From positions 186,001 to 250,000 of the forward strand of contig NZ_KB907453.1 of the NCBI RefSeq assembly GCF_000382045.1: a stretch of 64,000 nt of DNA. The letters are read 5' to 3'. Position 1 is the stretch's first letter. Every line of letters begins with the position of its first letter. The notes beneath the pieces were generated by a model. The model searched no databases, was not told the origin of the DNA, and worked only from the letters and a program-made list of their open reading frames with translations. Positions 61,455 to 64,000 of the stretch are shown here, piece by piece. A program made the position numbers and the translations under genes. The stretch is from Variovorax atrisoli 110B (GTDB taxonomy: Bacteria; Pseudomonadota; Gammaproteobacteria; Burkholderiales; Burkholderiaceae_C).

Positions 61455-62597
61455 CTAGTTGAGGGCCTGCACGGGCCACGCGGCGGTGTCGGGCATCACG
61501 ATGTGCCAGCGCACCGGGTCGATGCCTTCGAAGGTCGCGCGATAGCGATCGGAGGTGCGGCCTTCGCCCGTCACGTCGCGGATCACGATGCTTTCGATGC
61601 GCTGCGGATGGGAGCGAAACGTTTGCGCGTAGATCTCTGGATCGGCCTCGCCCGAGTCGCCCACCAGCACGAAGCGCCGCTGCGGAAATTCGGCGAGCAG
61701 CCGCCCGATCACGCCGAGCTTGTGCGTGCGCGAATCCTCGTCGCCGGGAATGAGCGTGCGCCACGTCGTGCTCTCGCGCAGGTGCATGCTGCCTTGCGGA
61801 AAGTCGGCATTGCGGATGAAGTCCGACAGCGCCGGATAGAGCTGGATCGGGCTCGCCGAGAGATAGTGGAAGCGCGTGCCCGGCGCCTTCGCCAGCGCGC
61901 GGTACCAGCCGGCCATGCGAGGCGCCGACTCGAAGCGCCGCGCGAAGGTGTTGAGCAGCATCTCGCGCCGGTCGCGCACCTGCGTGCGCTTGATGGTGTC
62001 GTCGATGTCCGAGATGACGGAGACGCCCTGCTCGGGCACCACGAGCGCCTGCCCCCTGAAGCGGTGCAGCAGCTCGCCCGGACCGGTCACGCCATGGAAC
62101 TGCACCCAGTCCTGAGGCGAATGCGATGTCGCAAGCAGCGGTGCGCGCGGCATGTCGATCACGACGCGCAGGTTGCAGCGGCCGTCCTTGCCTGATGGCG
62201 GCATCGTCACGCGCGTGGAGGTGCCGTCGAAGTCGACGTCGATCACCTTGCCTTCTTCCGACTCCGCATGAAAGAGCGCGGTGCGCTGGTTGAAGCGAAG
62301 GCGAGCGGCGGGCGAGAGCTTCTTCAGGCTCAGGCCCAGGTAGCGCGCGAAGGCCGCATTGAGGCCCCAGCGGTTCTCGCGCTCGAAGATCCATGCGTGG
62401 ATGTCGACCTCGAGCCGGCCATCGGCGGTGGGGCGCGCCGTGCCGGTCATGAAGAGCGCTTCCTCGTCGGGCTCCAGCGGCTCGGCCGCATGCACGAGCC
62501 GCATCGGCGCGAGGCCCGCGAGCAAGGCCGCGCCGGCGATCAGCGAGCGGCGCCGCGGGCCGCTCGGTGGGAGCCGGTGCGCTGCGCCTTCGCCCAT
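61455..62597 (-). CDS. App1-like phosphatidate phosphatase family protein (DUF2183)
   Basis: A 380-residue protein. A twin-arginine-like signal (PRRRSLIAGAALLAGLAP) suggests export. The catalytic domain has the HAD-like motif VISDIDDTIKRTQ (about residue 205), then HYLSASPIQLYPAL and FVLVGDSGEADPEIY. Yeast App1 is a magnesium-dependent phosphatidate phosphatase with the same DxDxT motif. The substrate here is unproved. The start ATG at 62597 lies 8 bases after the folA stop. Confidence 0.85.
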   Translation of the reverse strand: MGEGAAHRLPPSGPRRRSLIAGAALLAGLAPMRLVHAAEPLEPDEEALFMTGTARPTADGRLEVDIHAWIFERENRWGLNAAFARYLGLSLKKLSPAARLRFNQRTALFHAESEEGKVIDVDFDGTSTRVTMPPSGKDGRCNLRVVIDMPRAPLLATSHSPQDWVQFHGVTGPGELLHRFRGQALVVPEQGVSVISDIDDTIKRTQVRDRREMLLNTFARRFESAPRMAGWYRALAKAPGTRFHYLSASPIQLYPALSDFIRNADFPQGSMHLRESTTWRTLIPGDEDSRTHKLGVIGRLLAEFPQRRFVLVGDSGEADPEIYAQTFRSHPQRIESIVIRDVTGEGRTSDRYRATFEGIDPVRWHIVMPDTAAWPVQALN

Positions 62598-62605
62598 CGC
62601 CTCGC

Positions 62606-63148
62606 TTACCTGCCGGGGGCGGGCGCGACGCGCTCGTAGGTGACGAAGCTGAAGCCCAGGCCTTCCTTGGCCGAGACATGCGCTTCGCGCCGCGTCTCGC
62701 GCCAGCAGGCGGCGTCGAGTTCGGGCGCGTAGGCATCGCCCTCGTAGTCGCGCGCCACCTCGGTCACCACCGCGCGCTGCGCGAGCGGCTCGGCCTCGGC
62801 GTAGATCTGCGCGCCGCCGATGACCCATGCGGTCTCGACGCCCGGCTGTTCGCAAAGCGCCAGCGCCTCCTGCAGGCTCGCCGCGCGCTGCGCACCTTCG
62901 GCCTGCCAGTCGGCCTGCCGCGTGACCACGATGTTGCGCCGGCCCGGCAGCGGGCGGAAGCGCGGCGGCAGCGAGTCCCAGGTCTTTCGGCCCATGATCA
63001 CGGGCGCGCCGGCTGTCTGCTGCTTGAAGTGCGCCATGTCCTCCGGGATGTGCCAGGGAATGGTGTTGTCCACGCCGATCACGCCGTTGGCGGCGCGGGC
63101 GAAGATGAGGTTGATGCGCGGCTTGCTCATCGGACTCGCACCGCTCAT
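62606..63148 (-). CDS. folA: Dihydrofolate reductase
   Basis: A 180-residue enzyme that reduces dihydrofolate to tetrahydrofolate with [48 protein letters not shown] and [16 protein letters not shown] are the standard motifs; the Glu in IPEDM is the folate-binding acidic residue (Asp27 in E. coli). The start is taken as ATG at 63148, overlapping the thyA stop as ATGA; an internal ATG at 63130 ([10 protein letters not shown]) is also a good candidate. It pairs with thyA in the thymidylate cycle. Confidence 0.95.
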   Translation of the reverse strand: MSGASPMSKPRINLIFARAANGVIGVDNTIPWHIPEDMAHFKQQTAGAPVIMGRKTWDSLPPRFRPLPGRRNIVVTRQADWQAEGAQRAASLQEALALCEQPGVETAWVIGGAQIYAEAEPLAQRAVVTEVARDYEGDAYAPELDAACWRETRREAHVSAKEGLGFSFVTYERVAPAPGR

Positions 63149-63987
63149 ACCGCCACGGGCGCCTTGATCGCGTCGTGGTGCCGGTAGTCGAGCACCTCGA
63201 AGTCTTCGTACTGGTAGTCGAAGATCGAGGCCGGCTTGCGCTTGATGTGCAGCGTGGGGTAGGGGTAGGGCGTGCGGCTGAGCTGCAGCGCCACCTGCTC
63301 GGCGTGGTTGCTGTAGATGTGGCAGTCGCCGCCGGTCCAGATGAAGTCGCCCACGTCGAGGTCGCACTGCTGCGCGATCATGTGCGTGAGCAGCGCATAG
63401 CTCGCGATGTTGAAGGGCACGCCCAGGAAGATGTCGGCGCTGCGCTGGTAGAGCTGGCAGCTGAGCTTGCCGCGCTCGCCCTCGGCCTGCGGCGGCGCCA
63501 CGTAGAACTGGAAGAAGGCGTGGCAGGGCATGAGCGCCATCTTCGACAGTTCAGCCACGTTCCATGCGCTCACGATGATGCGGCGCGAATCGGGGTTGGT
63601 CTTCAGCGTCTTGATGACTTCGGCGATCTGGTCGATGTGGCCGCCCTCGGGCGTCGGCCAGCTGCGCCACTGCACGCCGTACACGGGGCCGAGGTCGCCG
63701 TCCTCGCGCGCCCATTCGTCCCAGATGGTGACGCCGCGCTCCTTGAGCCAGTTGTTGTTGCTCGAGCCGGTGAGGAACCACAGCAGTTCCTGGATGATGG
63801 ACTTCAGGTGAACCTTCTTGGTGGTCACCAGAGGGAAGCCCTCGTTCAGGTCGAAGCGCATCTGGTGGCCGAACACGCTCTTGGTGCCGGTGCCCGTGCG
63901 GTCGCTCTTGAAGACGCCATGGGTGTCGACGTGGCGCATGAAATCTTCGTACTGGGAGCGGACGGGGCGGGCGGGCGTGGAGGTCAT
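63145..63987 (-). CDS. thyA: Thymidylate synthase
   Basis: A 280-residue enzyme that methylates dUMP to dTMP with methylenetetrahydrofolate. The catalytic cysteine is in [13 protein letters not shown], and [20 protein letters not shown] and the folate-binding C-terminus APVAV are conserved. An insertion ([10 protein letters not shown]) near residue 165 is typical of some proteobacterial forms. The ATG at 63987 has GGAGG-like sequence upstream. The folA start overlaps its stop. Confidence 0.97.
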   Translation of the reverse strand: MTSTPARPVRSQYEDFMRHVDTHGVFKSDRTGTGTKSVFGHQMRFDLNEGFPLVTTKKVHLKSIIQELLWFLTGSSNNNWLKERGVTIWDEWAREDGDLGPVYGVQWRSWPTPEGGHIDQIAEVIKTLKTNPDSRRIIVSAWNVAELSKMALMPCHAFFQFYVAPPQAEGERGKLSCQLYQRSADIFLGVPFNIASYALLTHMIAQQCDLDVGDFIWTGGDCHIYSNHAEQVALQLSRTPYPYPTLHIKRKPASIFDYQYEDFEVLDYRHHDAIKAPVAV

Positions 63988-64000
63988 GGGGGAGGGCTTC

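Overview
The window is high-GC DNA from a betaproteobacterium of the order Burkholderiales, most likely family Comamonadaceae and close to Variovorax. This assignment is inference: it rests on the gyrA/ompA/ubiG/gph/ssrA neighbourhood, the tmRNA tag ANDERFALAA, an OmpA of the Bordetella/Comamonadaceae type, and the general codon style. No database search was run. The window is a chromosomal segment with no tRNA, rRNA, CRISPR array or insertion sequence that I can support.

Bases 1-6600 hold housekeeping genes: serC (cut by the left edge), a DUF2059 gene and gyrA on the minus strand, then ompA, ubiG, gph and ssrA on the plus strand. Bases 6600-10300 are a patchwork of small genes: an iron-permease-like membrane protein, a small orphan protein, two Hsp20 chaperones, a lipoprotein, and two divergent small genes that share a near-perfect LexA box. 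Bases 10400-19300 are plus-strand metabolic and envelope genes: a methyltransferase with a regulatory domain, gamma-glutamyltransferase, a pseudouridine synthase, a beta-propeller protein overlapping a polysaccharide deacetylase, a sterol-desaturase-like enzyme, an EI24 membrane protein and a CinA-like protein. Bases 19280-24300 hold the nitrogen-control block glnA, a small secreted protein, ntrB and ntrC; glnA has a sigma-54 promoter and an NtrC-like site.

Bases 24300-28500 are minus-strand: a lipoprotein, exonuclease III, and an arsenic operon arsR-arsI-arsC-acr3 with a palindromic operator at arsR. Bases 28700-33930 hold a three-gene, translationally coupled 2-oxoacid oxidoreductase (flavin/FeS subunit, alpha, beta) and a CBS-domain protein. 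A decayed IlvD/Edd dehydratase remnant follows at 33950-34310.

Bases 34360-60660 are one minus-strand type VI secretion (T6SS) locus of about 26 kb. In transcription order it reads tssB, tssC, hcp, tssE, tssF, tssG, clpV, vgrG, a MORN-repeat protein, a DUF4280 PAAR-like protein, a 74-residue membrane protein, a family 3 solute-binding protein, a DAACS-family transporter, an Asp/Glu racemase, a second DAACS transporter, tssJ, tssK, tssL, tssM, tssA and a candidate effector. All 13 core components are present. The most unusual point is the acidic-amino-acid module (two transporter-like proteins, racemase, binding protein) placed inside the operon and coupled to tssJ by an ATGA overlap. Both transporter-like proteins have lost the Na+-binding NMDGT motif and carry Arg at the Met position. 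The last gene encodes an unfamiliar protein of lower GC content, a good candidate for a T6SS cargo.

Bases 61000-64000 return to ordinary genes on the minus strand: a small protein paralogous to the one at 7476, an App1-like phosphatase, and folA-thyA.
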